A DNA stretch of 24,772 bases from Chloroflexota bacterium (GCA_028874675.1 JAPPJA010000017.1:1-24772); one strand, 5' to 3'. Counted from the stretch's first letter, positions 7,951 to 15,917 are shown. Translations and numbers: made by a program. The notes: generated from the letters alone by a model not told the origin.

Positions 7951-8457
7951 TCAGGCCCCGGGTTCCCGGGAGGCTTCTGCCGGCAGGCTGTGGGAGCCCG
8001 GTGGAGGGAGTTCCAGCCGGCCGCTTTCCTGGTCCGATTGGGTGGCCAGACCGAAGCCCACCGCCGCGGCCACTCCCACCGCCGCCACGCCATGCCACCA
8101 GCGAAGCCCGGGAATATACCTGTGGATGGCCAGGGTCAACAGTCCGGTAACCACGTAAATGATCAGGGCCAGGGGAGAGGCAAATGAGACAAAGCCATCC
8201 AACTGGGACTGACCGAGAAACAGCACGAAGGCCGACGCCGGCAGGAAAATGGCCGACCAGGCTGCCAGGAACCAGAGCGCCGGCCGGCTGGTCCGCCGCA
8301 GCGCCAGCCAGAGCAAACCGGACAGTACCCCGGCCATCAGTGCGGCCAGGGCAACGGAAGCGCTGTTCAGCAGTGTGTCGCTGGGCGACCGAAGAGGCAG
8401 CGAAGCCAGGACGGCGGCAATTGCGGCAACTGCGCCGGCGGTTAGTCCGGCAAACAT
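7951..8457 (-). CDS. Small polytopic membrane protein, unknown function
   Basis: A 168-residue hydrophobic protein with about five predicted membrane helices: residues 2-20, 33-51, 58-80, 88-109 and 119-137. The C-terminal tail of about 30 residues is hydrophilic (ATQSDQESGRLELPPPG). ATG 8457 has a good binding site, GGAGGGG, about 4 bases upstream. A longer alternative reading in another frame across the same bases is arginine/proline-rich and looks like a shadow. It precedes the YceI-type gene by 73 bases on the same strand and may be the first gene of that operon. I do not recognise a family. No charged motif or catalytic residue stands out within the helices. Confidence 0.75.
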   Translation of the reverse strand: MFAGLTAGAVAAIAAVLASLPLRSPSDTLLNSASVALAALMAGVLSGLLWLALRRTSRPALWFLAAWSAIFLPASAFVLFLGQSQLDGFVSFASPLALIIYVVTGLLTLAIHRYIPGLRWWHGVAAVGVAAAVGFGLATQSDQESGRLELPPPGSHSLPAEASREPGA

Positions 8458-8608
8458 ATGCCCCTCCGCCAGGCGTGGCCGTCCCGCGCAATTTTCCCTT
8501 CCTTAGGGCGGCTGGAGCGTTCACTATTTCTCGACTTCATACAGACCAGTGTACCTGCAATCCGTTCCGCAGGTTGGCAGCTTCGGATTGAGCGGGCAGA
8601 AACGCCGT

Positions 8609-8641
8609 GGCAGCGTTGGACCCAACCGGCCCAACGCTGTC
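8609..8641 (-). terminator. Hairpin downstream of secreted-protein gene
   Basis: An 11-base-pair stem (CAGCGTTGG / CCAACGCTG plus two outer pairs, one a G-T wobble) encloses an 11-base loop. It starts 17 bases beyond the stop of the 8658-9320 gene. There is no clear T run after it, only GTTTCTG, so it may be a weak terminator or a transcript-stabilising hairpin. Confidence 0.45.
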
Positions 8642-8657
8642 CCCTGGCGGTTCCGAC

Positions 8658-9320
8658 TTACATGGAACTTCCCGTGGAATGATCGCCGCCACCGCGCCCA
8701 AACCGTCCTCGGAAGAAGGATCCGACACCGTTGTCGCCGCCGTGCCCGTGTCGGCCACGGAAACGGGTGTTGGCCCCGTCGCCGTCTCCCCGGCGCTTGC
8801 CGTGTCCCGACCTTTCCAGTCCCTCGGGCAGGTCGGGCCGGTCGTCGTACCAGGACTGGATGCCGTCGGACTGGGCCTGGGTAATTCGTTCCTTCTCCAC
8901 CAACCGCTCCAGGTGGCTGGTGACTGTGTCGGAAGCTGCCAGCCCAATGGTGCGCAGGCGGATCAAGTCCGAATATGGATAGTCGTCGAACCAGTCGGTT
9001 ATCTCGGTCTGGACGTCGTCCTCGACTTCCAGTTCGTCCAGTTTGGCTTCCAGGACAGCGTCCTGCTGGTCGGAAACGACGCCGTTGAAGGCCGTCTGTA
9101 CCTGGGCCTCGGTGATGTCCTCATCCAGCCCCAATGCCTCGTTGAGCTTTTCAGCAACCTGGGCGGCAAAGCTGGTTCCATCGTCGCTGCCACCGCCGCC
9201 GAAGCCGCCGTGGGCAAAGGCGCTGGATGTGGTTGCGGCAATGGCGATGCCACCGGCTATTCCCAGGGCCGCCGCCCCTGCTACCAGGAAAAGGAAAACC
9301 TTGTTACGCATAAGCTTCAT
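8658..9320 (-). CDS. Secreted Gly/His-tailed protein, unknown function
   Basis: A 220-residue protein with a clear signal peptide (MKLMRNKVFLFLVAGAA, probable cleavage after AFA at about 36). The mature part has a short Gly-rich start (HGGFGGGGSDDG), then about 110 residues of acidic helical sequence, then a tail rich in Gly, His, Arg and Asp (RGRHGHGGDNG, RGRFGRGGGD). The segment LVEKERITQAQSDGIQSWYD looks like the short helical repeats of DUF2680-type secreted proteins, but I cannot confirm that family. ATG 9320 has a near-perfect AGGAGGT 8 bases upstream, so expression is probably strong. It stands alone, with a hairpin after its stop and an AT-rich promoter-like region before it. The His/Asp-rich tail could bind metal ions, which is speculation. 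Confidence 0.82.
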   Translation of the reverse strand: MKLMRNKVFLFLVAGAAALGIAGGIAIAATTSSAFAHGGFGGGGSDDGTSFAAQVAEKLNEALGLDEDITEAQVQTAFNGVVSDQQDAVLEAKLDELEVEDDVQTEITDWFDDYPYSDLIRLRTIGLAASDTVTSHLERLVEKERITQAQSDGIQSWYDDRPDLPEGLERSGHGKRRGDGDGANTRFRGRHGHGGDNGVGSFFRGRFGRGGGDHSTGSSM

Positions 9321-9396
9321 CCCTGAACCTCCTCGATACTGCTTTTCCGGGTCTGGGCGGGATGAAGAACCCCCGCCGGCGACTGTCGCAGTAACG

Positions 9397-9450
9397 AATA
9401 TAGAGGTCGATTTTCAAGAAACTATAAAGAAATTCTACAACTTATTGTAA
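9397..9450 (-). promoter_or_regulatory. Possible sigma-70 promoter for the secreted-protein gene
   Basis: On the minus strand TTACAA (9445-9450) and TATAGT (9421-9426) are 18 bases apart, and a second -10-like TATATT lies at 9397-9402. This is the most AT-rich stretch around and lies 80-130 bases before the start at 9320. Support is compositional and by consensus only. Confidence 0.3.
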
Positions 9451-10016
9451 CTGGTCAGAGTTGGTCGGATTCTCGTGACAGTCGGCCCCGTCATACTGTC
9501 GAAAGCCGACATCCCGGAATTCTCATTGTGCTTGACCGGTGGGCGCTGACATACTCCCTCTTAATTTCTGTATGGCGCTCGCCTACGATGGAGAAAATGG
9601 GCAGGCATAGCTTGAAAAGATTGGCCGGAAGCCGGAGAGACCCTGCCAGTTTCCGTCCGGCAGCGCTCCCCCGGGGCAAAACCCCATCCGGATGGCCCCC
9701 CAGGCCCTCATAACTTGAGGAAAATACGGCCGTCGCGAAAGTAAGTCCAGATACAAAATCATGACACATCGCCCATGGACCAGGAGATGGCTCAGGGTTT
9801 CGCTCCCGAAGGAAGCCAGGGAATACGGCTGTCCGCGACCCCATACCTTCGACCGCAAAGCGGCCGTGGGTGTTATGCTACAAGCCAGGAAGCCCCTGGC
9901 CACGGCGACCTGATAAATTGCCTTTCAGCACAGAGCCGCCGTCCGGCCGGAGCTACGATGGGTCTCTGGGCAATGACCGGCGAATAATTCGGGACCCGTG
10001 GAGGGATCAGAAGGTA
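9451..10016. other. Intergenic region between divergent genes
   Basis: About 570 bases between two divergently read secreted-protein genes. Open frames exist on both strands, but none has a binding site, a recognisable domain or coding-like residue use. I see no RNA gene. The last 20 bases hold the binding site (GGAGGGATCAGAAGGT) of the lipoprotein gene that starts at 10017. Confidence 0.6.
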
Positions 10017-11126
10017 ATGCATTTCCAGTTCAACTTCAGGAAGCTGGTCCTGCCAGCCCTCCTTGGGATCACGGTACCCTTCCTCCTCGCTTGTGGAAGC
10101 TCGGTTCCCACCGAGCCGCCCCCCAACCGGAGCGGGATACCCACCATAACCCCGCTACCAAGCCCAACGCCGCAACAGCCACCGCCCCAGGCCGACATAG
10201 CAGCCGACGCCGGCCAGGGCGACACTCCCGATATCGATGCCACAGTCACAGCAATGGTATCGGCGACAATGGCCGCCCTGCCGACGCCAGAAACAGAGAC
10301 GGAGGCGACGGACCCGGGCAACCTCGCTGCACCGGCAACGACCACGGGTGAAACGACCTCTCCCCCAGGCCAACCCGAAGGAACGCCACCCACGGGGACC
10401 GCAGCCGCAGACCCAGACAGCGGGAACGACGCAACCGCAGCCTCACAGGACGGGACGGAGCCCACCGCAGGCGTTGAGCCATCAGGCGAAGCCGGAGACC
10501 CGGAGGGAACCACGGCCTCCTCCGCCGGCGCCAGTCCGGACTCCCCGGGGGAGTCGCCGGAGGGGACAACCGCAGCCCCGGATCCCACCGCAACTCCGAG
10601 ACCTACCGTAACGCCCGGGCCCACGGCAACACTCCGGCCCACCGCAACGCCGAGACCTACCGCAACCCCGGAGCCCACGCCCACGCCCCGAACCGGCTCC
10701 AGGAGCAACCCCGTGCCCCTGGGCTCCGTCGGGAGGGTACAGGACTTTCGCACCACCTGGGAGATCGGCGTGGAAGAGATCATCCCCGACGCGTGGGACC
10801 TGATCCGGGAGGAAAACCAGTTCAATCCCCCGCCCGGGGAGGGGAAGCAGTTCTACATGCTTACCCTGAGCGTGAGGAATGTCGGCGACCAGGCAGCCTT
10901 CTTCGTGCCCTACACCAAGGCGGTGGGAGAAGCGGAGTCCCTGGGATATACCATCAGCGGAGACCCATGCGGAGTCCACCCCGGGGAGAATTCCCGTGAG
11001 GTGTTCCCCGGCGGACAGTTTTCGCTGAACGTATGCTGGAGAATTTTCAGTTCCGATCTGCCGACACTGTTGATGTACTGGGATGAGTCGCCCACGCCGC
11101 GGCGGATGTGGTTCGACCTCCGTTAG
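10017..11126 (+). CDS. Lipoprotein with long Pro/Thr-rich linker and C-terminal Ig-like domain
   Basis: A 369-residue predicted lipoprotein. I start at ATG 10017 (MHFQFNFRK) because GGAGGGATCAGAAGGT precedes it and the signal peptide begins there; the frame is open further upstream without support. The lipobox is FLLAC with Cys26. Residues about 30-230 are low complexity (Thr, Pro, Ala, Gly, Glu), ending in short repeats such as PTATPRPTVTPGPTATLRP. Residues about 231-369 form a compact domain (LGSVGRVQDFRTTWEIGVEE, FYMLTLSVRNVGDQAAFF) resembling DUF4352-type immunoglobulin-like extracellular domains. Its two cysteines (in SGDPCGV and LNVCWRIF) could form a disulphide. It is a single gene, divergent from the 8658-9320 gene and convergent with the HtrA-like gene. 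Function is unknown; surface binding or sensing is a guess. Confidence 0.82.
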   Translation: MHFQFNFRKLVLPALLGITVPFLLACGSSVPTEPPPNRSGIPTITPLPSPTPQQPPPQADIAADAGQGDTPDIDATVTAMVSATMAALPTPETETEATDPGNLAAPATTTGETTSPPGQPEGTPPTGTAAADPDSGNDATAASQDGTEPTAGVEPSGEAGDPEGTTASSAGASPDSPGESPEGTTAAPDPTATPRPTVTPGPTATLRPTATPRPTATPEPTPTPRTGSRSNPVPLGSVGRVQDFRTTWEIGVEEIIPDAWDLIREENQFNPPPGEGKQFYMLTLSVRNVGDQAAFFVPYTKAVGEAESLGYTISGDPCGVHPGENSREVFPGGQFSLNVCWRIFSSDLPTLLMYWDESPTPRRMWFDLR

Positions 11127-11636
11127 GGAACCTCTGAATGAGTTCCTGCCCCCTTGACGGGGGAAGGCTAAAATAGGGGTGAAGGCGTTAATCCCGTAGC
11201 TGGCGACGTTCCCGCCTTCGCGGGACCTACGGGCTAACGGCGACTCTTTCAGACCTTCATCAGATACCCCAACCGCCATGCGGCTCCAACACGTGGGCTG
11301 CTGCGATACTGGCCCACACCTTGACGACAGGTCCCGAGTTCGATTCCTCTTTAATCCGTGACCGGTGACCCGCCCGGGCGGGCGCCCAGCGACGGCGGCC
11401 CCCGCCGTACCCTGTATCCGGCAGCGCTGCGGAACCGCCCAGGCGCCCCGCAGCGTCCCAGCGGGCCAGATCTGCGGTCCATGAGCAAGAATAATTTCTG
11501 GACAGCGAATCGAAACTACAAGACATTCATTGCGCAAAGCCCGCCCGTGTCACCATTGGGAACAATTGCCCCGGCCGTCCTGTGGTGTCCGCCCGCAGGG
11601 AAATTCTCAAGATGCAGGATGCCCCTGGCCGGGGAT
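11127..11636. other. Intergenic region between convergent genes, with palindromic repeat
   Basis: About 510 bases without a gene, between a plus-strand lipoprotein and the minus-strand protease. It contains the palindrome at 11187-11238 and a second short hairpin, GTGGGC/GCCCAC with a 13-base loop, at about 11293-11317. A string resembling a tRNA T-loop (GAGTTCGATTCCTC) near 11336 has no matching tRNA around it. Confidence 0.6.
11187..11238. repeat. Nested palindromic intergenic repeat
   Basis: An imperfect 52-base palindrome. The inner hairpin is TTCCCGC-CTTC-GCGGGA (11209-11225) and the outer arms are CCCGTAG (11193-11199) and CTACGGG (11227-11233), extended by GTTA/TAAC. The inner core recurs at 15685-15702. 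This matches the general form of dispersed REP-like repeats, and it may also end transcription of the two convergent genes. Confidence 0.7.
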
Positions 11637-13094
11637 TCACCGCGTTCGGATGCTGGACAGCACCGCCTGCTGGACTGCTGAGTACCTGGAGTAGGAGTGC
11701 TCGCAAATATGGAAGGAGGCCACGAGGTCTTTTCCGGCGGTCCGGAGAAACAGTTCCGTAACCCTTAGCAGGCAGAAGCGATTGGCAATCCTGGCCCGAT
11801 AAACTATGTGGGCAGCCTGTGCTTCGTTGCTTCCCGGGTAAGTTTCCCGCTCGACTATCTGGAACCGCCCGCCATAGAGCTTCCGGTGTTCCTGAACGAC
11901 GTCGTCCACCCACGCGTCCACGGTGTTGCCGGTGCGCCGGTGGGCGGCGACGGTAAACCCGGCGAAACCGTCGGCGCTGTCGAAGTGGGTCCTGTCCTGG
12001 TCGCTGTCGTCAATCCCCCACTCCTCAGGGACTTCCACCGAGTAACCGTGATTGCGGCTGGTGTAGGTCTGCCAATGGAGCGACCCTCCGGGCGGCGCAT
12101 CGTCCCCGCCCCTGCCGAAACTGGGAGCAACGTTTCTGTAGCCCTTCATCATGTCGGGCAGCAGCTCCCGGATGGATCGTCCGGCAATGGCGAAACCCAG
12201 CCCGGCAGTGCGGTTGCCCTGGTTATCCTGGTTCTGGAGAAAGGTGGTTACGCCCACAACTTCGCCGGTAGCCAGCAGCAGGGGGCCGCCGCTGTTTCCG
12301 GGGTTGATGGAAGCGTCCGTCTGAATCACCCAGGCCCGCATCCCCGGGTGGTAACGCACCGCCGACACAATGCCCCGGGTAACCGTAGCGCTGCCGGTCA
12401 GGCCCAGGGCATACCCGATGGCTATAACCTCGCTGCCGGCGCTGATGTCTGCGCCGCTGCTGAATGCCAGGGTGGGGAAGTCGGCGCAGCACATTTCCAG
12501 CACGGCCAGGTCCCGCTGCTGGTCAAAGCCCACCAGGCGGGCGCGGAAGGTCCTGCTGTCGTCCACCAGCACGTCTATGCGGTAGGAGTCAGCCACCACG
12601 TGATAGTTGGTCAGGACCAGGCCCTTCTCGCCGTCAACCTTCCCGATGATGATGCCGCTTCCCACTCCGTCCGGGGTGTTGACCCGGACGATACCTCCCT
12701 TGACCCGGTCCACCATTTCCGCCAGGCCCATGGCGGCAGGGGGTTGGGCCGGTTCGGAAGCGAGAGGCGCGGTCTCCTCCGGAGAAAACCCAAGCCCCGC
12801 TCGAGGAGATGATGGCAGGGGCAGCCCGTCGTGGGCCACCAGGGGCGTGGCCGTTGGAACAGGTGTAGCCGTAGGGGCGGGAGTAACGGTAGGGATGGCG
12901 GCCAGGGCCTCCCGTACCCGCTCGGTAACCAGGGCTTCCACTGTTGCCTCGATGTTGGGGACGGGCAGGTCAGGCACAGGGTCGGGCGGCGCCTGGCCCG
13001 GAGAGAACTGGGGGACGCAGGCGAGGGTGAGGGAAATGACCGTCAATATGCCCAGGGCCCAGGGGCCAATCACGCGTTTCGCTCTAAACATCAT
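11637..13094 (-). CDS. HtrA/DegP-like trypsin-fold serine protease lipoprotein
   Basis: A 485-residue predicted lipoprotein protease. The signal peptide ends in lipobox LTLAC (Cys26). A short helical segment (TVEALVTERVREALAAI) and a Pro/Thr-rich linker (PTVTPAPTATPVP) follow. The protease domain (about 125-320) has the full catalytic triad: His165 (LTNYHVV), Asp195 (QQRDLAVLE) and Ser268 (NPGNSGGPL). No PDZ domain follows. Instead residues about 340-485 resemble a PsbP/DUF1795-type fold (YTSRNHGYSVEVPEEWG). That is a rearranged layout compared with DegP, DegQ or DegS. ATG 13094 has no obvious binding site, and a second ATG lies at 13091. HtrA proteases cut misfolded or regulatory proteins outside the membrane; this one is probably tethered to the outer face of the cell membrane. 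It is downstream of, but 133 bases from, the aldo/keto reductase gene. Confidence 0.92.
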   Translation of the reverse strand: MMFRAKRVIGPWALGILTVISLTLACVPQFSPGQAPPDPVPDLPVPNIEATVEALVTERVREALAAIPTVTPAPTATPVPTATPLVAHDGLPLPSSPRAGLGFSPEETAPLASEPAQPPAAMGLAEMVDRVKGGIVRVNTPDGVGSGIIIGKVDGEKGLVLTNYHVVADSYRIDVLVDDSRTFRARLVGFDQQRDLAVLEMCCADFPTLAFSSGADISAGSEVIAIGYALGLTGSATVTRGIVSAVRYHPGMRAWVIQTDASINPGNSGGPLLLATGEVVGVTTFLQNQDNQGNRTAGLGFAIAGRSIRELLPDMMKGYRNVAPSFGRGGDDAPPGGSLHWQTYTSRNHGYSVEVPEEWGIDDSDQDRTHFDSADGFAGFTVAAHRRTGNTVDAWVDDVVQEHRKLYGGRFQIVERETYPGSNEAQAAHIVYRARIANRFCLLRVTELFLRTAGKDLVASFHICEHSYSRYSAVQQAVLSSIRTR

Positions 13095-13227
13095 TTTGTG
13101 GGTGTCGAGCGCCAGTATTCAGGTAAGCGACCGGTTCAGCAGCCTCCCCATAACTCAGTGGTCCCAAGCGCCACCCGAATGGAATTCCGGAAGGCCGAAG
13201 ATTCCGTCACGCCGGCCAGGGTGAGTC

Positions 13228-14040
13228 CTACAAACACCGCTCCGCTTCCCTTTGGATGTAGTCCCGGAAGGACTGGGGCAGGCTGGCCCCGTCGGCTGCC
13301 TGGGCGTTCTCCTGGATACGCTCCGGGCGCGACGTGGTTGGTATGGCTGAGCTGACCCGGGGGTCGGATATTACCCACGCCAGCAGCGCCTGGGCCCAGG
13401 TGTTGATTCCGTAGTCCCGCAACGGGGTAAGGTCGGGCTGGAGCTTCAGCTCCAGGACGTAGCGGCCCTTCTGCAATGGCTCCATCACCAGGACGCCGGT
13501 GCCCAGTTCCTCGGCCAGGGGCAGCAGTTCCTCCGCCACGGCCCGGTTCAGCACGTTATAGGGTATCTGGACGGCGTCCACTCTCCCCTGTCGCATCAGG
13601 TCCATTATGGTGGGGTAGGCATCCGGCACCATGGCGGACACGCCCGTCATGCCGATCCTCCCCTCCTCCTTCAATCGCTGCAGGGTGGGGAGGTGCGTTT
13701 CCCAGCCGATCATGTTGTGGATCTGAAAGAGATCAATGTAATCGGTCTTGAGGTTCTCGAAGGACTGGGCGATTTGCGCCTCTCCGGCCTCTTTTCCCTC
13801 GGTCCTGACCTTGGTGGCGATATAGAACTGGTCGCGGCGGTTCTCGGTGATTTCACCCACCACAGCCTCTGCCTGGCCGTACCAGGCGGCGGTGTCAATC
13901 AGGTTTACGTCGCTGTCGAGGCAGTTGTCCACAATCTGCCGCCGAACGGCAACTTCATCCTTTTCGGTCACGTCGAAAGTTCGTAAGGTCCCCAGGCCGA
14001 TGGCCGAAACGTCCAGGCTGCCAAGCTTCCGGTATTCCAT
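13228..14040 (-). CDS. Aldo/keto reductase
   Basis: A 270-residue NAD(P)H-dependent oxidoreductase of the aldo/keto reductase (beta/alpha)8 family. The catalytic tetrad is visible: Asp49 and Tyr54 (LIDTAAWYG), Lys77 (IATKV) and His108 (DLFQIHNM). The cofactor-binding end has IPTTSRPERIQENAQAA. At 270 residues it is shorter than many relatives (about 320), but no core element seems missing. ATG 14040 has a GGAGGAG site about 5 bases upstream. It lies 45 bases after the MFS transporter gene on the same strand and is probably co-transcribed with it. It reduces aldehydes or ketones to alcohols, and the substrate cannot be deduced. Confidence 0.93.
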   Translation of the reverse strand: MEYRKLGSLDVSAIGLGTLRTFDVTEKDEVAVRRQIVDNCLDSDVNLIDTAAWYGQAEAVVGEITENRRDQFYIATKVRTEGKEAGEAQIAQSFENLKTDYIDLFQIHNMIGWETHLPTLQRLKEEGRIGMTGVSAMVPDAYPTIMDLMRQGRVDAVQIPYNVLNRAVAEELLPLAEELGTGVLVMEPLQKGRYVLELKLQPDLTPLRDYGINTWAQALLAWVISDPRVSSAIPTTSRPERIQENAQAADGASLPQSFRDYIQREAERCL

Positions 14041-14085
14041 TGTCTCCTCCAGGTGGATGTTTGTGGCTAAAGATTGAGAGAGATT

Positions 14086-15501
14086 TTACCTCAAGTTCCG
14101 CAGCCCCCGCTGGGTTACCAGGATTACGGCGGTCAGGGCGATGAGCAGGCCGGCCAGGATTCCTATCGACATTTGGCCTCCCAGGAATTCCGCGGCCAGG
14201 CCGGCCGGCAATACCCCCAGGGGTATCAGCGCGAAATTGATCATGAACAGGCTCATAACCCGGGCCCGGTACTGGTCGTCGGTAACCTCCATCAACAGTG
14301 ACTGGTTCAGGGTGCGGCGGCCGGCGTCGCCAAGCCCCAGCAGCACCATCAGCCACAGGGCGACCAGGTAGAAGGGCAGCAAAGCCACCAGCATCAGGGC
14401 GGCGCCGCTGATGAAGGAGCTGAAGATCAGCAGCTTGCCCCTTTGCCAGCTTCCCAGGGCTGCGATAAAGAAGGACCCCCCCAGGGTGCCCAGTCCCATC
14501 ATGCTGGTCATCAGGCCCATGGCTTCCGGACCCAGTTCGTAAATGTCCACGATAAATATGGGCATCAGGAAGCGGAAGGGCATGGCCAGCACGGTTGACG
14601 TGAGGCCGATAACCAGCAGGGCCATCACCAGTGAGTTGCCGCGGATGTAAGCAATGCCGGCGCGGATGTCATTAAGCACTCCCGCGCGGCCCGTACCCGT
14701 ACTTTCCGGGAGCTTGGGCAGCAGGCCCGTGAGGATGATGGCGCCAATACACATTGCCGCAACCAGGTAGTACACCCCGTCGGGCTGAATGACGTTGTAA
14801 AGGTAACCGGCTACGGCCGGCGCCAGCAGGGTAGTGGCGCTCATGGCCATGGCGTCCAGGGCCATGGCGTTGGTCAGCTGACCCTGCCCTACCAGTTGGG
14901 GAATCATCGCCTGGCGCGCGGGCATCAGGAAGGAGAATACGGCTCCCTGCATCATGGAGGCGGCCAGCAGGTGGTACCAGGTAACGGTGTCCGTGGTAAT
15001 CGAGACCGCCACGAATATGGCAATCAGCCCGGCCCCGGCCTGCCCCAGCTGCACAATCCGGCGCCGCTCCAGCCGGTCTGCGAAGGCTCCGCCGAAAAGG
15101 GCCAGCATCAGCATGGGCAGGGCAAAGCCGGCGGAGACAATTCCCAGCAGCGCCGGAGAGCCTGTGAGGTCGTAGGTGAGGTACCCCCGGGCAATCATCT
15201 GCATCTGCATGGCGCCCATAAGCAGCAGCATGGCAAACCAAAGCATCCGGAAGTTCCGGTTGGACAGGGAACTGAAGGTGTTGCGGAAATTCAGGGGCGA
15301 ACCGGGACGCCGCCCATGGGAACTCGCCGCCCGGCCTGAGTCCTGGGCGGGTGACTCCGGGACTGGCGGGTCAGAGGTAGCTGGGGCGCCGGAAGGAGGC
15401 CCACTGACCGAAGCTGCGGAAGCCTGCGGCTGGGACTGGGAACCCGAATTGCTCTGAGTGATGGGGCCTCCGAGGTGCGCGTGAGTCAGTCCCCATACCA
15501 A
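14086..15501 (-). CDS. MFS transporter, DHA3/EntS-like
   Basis: A 471-residue major facilitator with about 12 membrane helices and the MFS motif A variant GGAFADRLERRR between helices 2 and 3. The closest pattern is the enterobactin-exporter/macrolide-efflux type (MFS_3), which exports small molecules by proton antiport. The first 70 or so residues form a hydrophilic Ser/Pro/Ala/Gln-rich tail before the usual beginning of the fold (SSLSNRNFRMLWF). The open frame begins at TTG 15501 with only a weak GGGA upstream, so the real start is uncertain. No better ATG or GTG exists before the first helix. It probably forms a two-gene unit with the downstream aldo/keto reductase. The substrate is unknown. 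Confidence 0.9.
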   Translation of the reverse strand: MVWGLTHAHLGGPITQSNSGSQSQPQASAASVSGPPSGAPATSDPPVPESPAQDSGRAASSHGRRPGSPLNFRNTFSSLSNRNFRMLWFAMLLLMGAMQMQMIARGYLTYDLTGSPALLGIVSAGFALPMLMLALFGGAFADRLERRRIVQLGQAGAGLIAIFVAVSITTDTVTWYHLLAASMMQGAVFSFLMPARQAMIPQLVGQGQLTNAMALDAMAMSATTLLAPAVAGYLYNVIQPDGVYYLVAAMCIGAIILTGLLPKLPESTGTGRAGVLNDIRAGIAYIRGNSLVMALLVIGLTSTVLAMPFRFLMPIFIVDIYELGPEAMGLMTSMMGLGTLGGSFFIAALGSWQRGKLLIFSSFISGAALMLVALLPFYLVALWLMVLLGLGDAGRRTLNQSLLMEVTDDQYRARVMSLFMINFALIPLGVLPAGLAAEFLGGQMSIGILAGLLIALTAVILVTQRGLRNLR

Positions 15502-15917
15502 CTGTCCCGGGGCTCTTCCCCTTCAAATCAGGGAATCAGACCGGCATCGTTCGGGCCCCTGCAGCATGGTTGGTAAGGAGGTCTGGGTAGCCAGTTCAGT
15601 ATAGCCCAGCGTGGAAGTGATAGCTACCGGCGGACTTGCCCTGAAAGGGCTATCGCATATCAGATGTGGGGGGATAACCCGTCGTTCCCGCGCAGGCGGG
15701 AACCTCGACCCTGGGGCGGCGCCCCTGCCCTTGGATGAAGCGTGGGCACTCTCATATGCGATTGCCCTGCTTCCCAGGCACGGACGCAGGTGAAAGAAAA
15801 TCCGGCCCAGTGGCTATGCGAAAGAAAGCCGCAGGCGATTGACGGCCCCGGTTCCAGAACCTACTATCGCTGCAGCGGTGGAAGAATCGTCAACATCTCC
15901 ACACCAGGAGGCAGGCA
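15502..15917. other. Intergenic region between divergent genes, with MITE-like element
   Basis: About 415 bases between the MFS gene (minus) and the GMC oxidoreductase gene (plus). It holds the inverted-repeat element at 15647-15767. A good binding-site string (AAGGAGGT, 15576-15583) has no usable start after it. No gene or RNA was recognised. Confidence 0.6.
15647..15767. mobile_element. MITE-like element with 18-bp terminal inverted repeats
   Basis: The left end GGGCTATCGCATATCAGA (15647-15664) and the reverse complement of the right end TCTCATATGCGATTGCCC (15750-15767) agree at 16 of 18 positions. The element is 121 bases long with no coding capacity. Inside are a hairpin TTCCCGC-GCAG-GCGGGAA (15685-15702) and GGGGC-GGC-GCCCC. 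An 8-base direct repeat TTGCCCTG occurs at 15636-15643 and 15762-15769, but it overlaps the right end, so a target duplication is not clear. It could equally be a composite of REP-like hairpins. Confidence 0.5.

Noticed and set aside
7904..8524. 206-residue minus-strand frame overlapping the small membrane protein
   Set aside because: It is Arg/Pro/Gly-rich without motifs, while the 7951-8457 frame has regular membrane helices and a good binding site.
9491..9844. 117-residue minus-strand frame in the intergenic region
   Set aside because: It has no binding site, no domain and no coding-like pattern, so it was treated as noncoding.
10007..10825. Minus-strand Val/Gly/Ala-rich frame opposite the plus-strand lipoprotein
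   Set aside because: Its repetitive GVAVG-type sequence is the complement of the PT-rich linker codons. The plus-strand reading has a signal peptide, lipobox and folded domain.
11330..11352. tRNA T-arm-like string (GAGTTCGATTCCTC)
   Set aside because: The stem around the loop pairs poorly, and no D-arm, anticodon arm or matching acceptor stem is found upstream, so it is not a tRNA gene.
15576..15583. Strong binding-site string AAGGAGGT
   Set aside because: No start codon with a meaningful frame follows within a workable distance.
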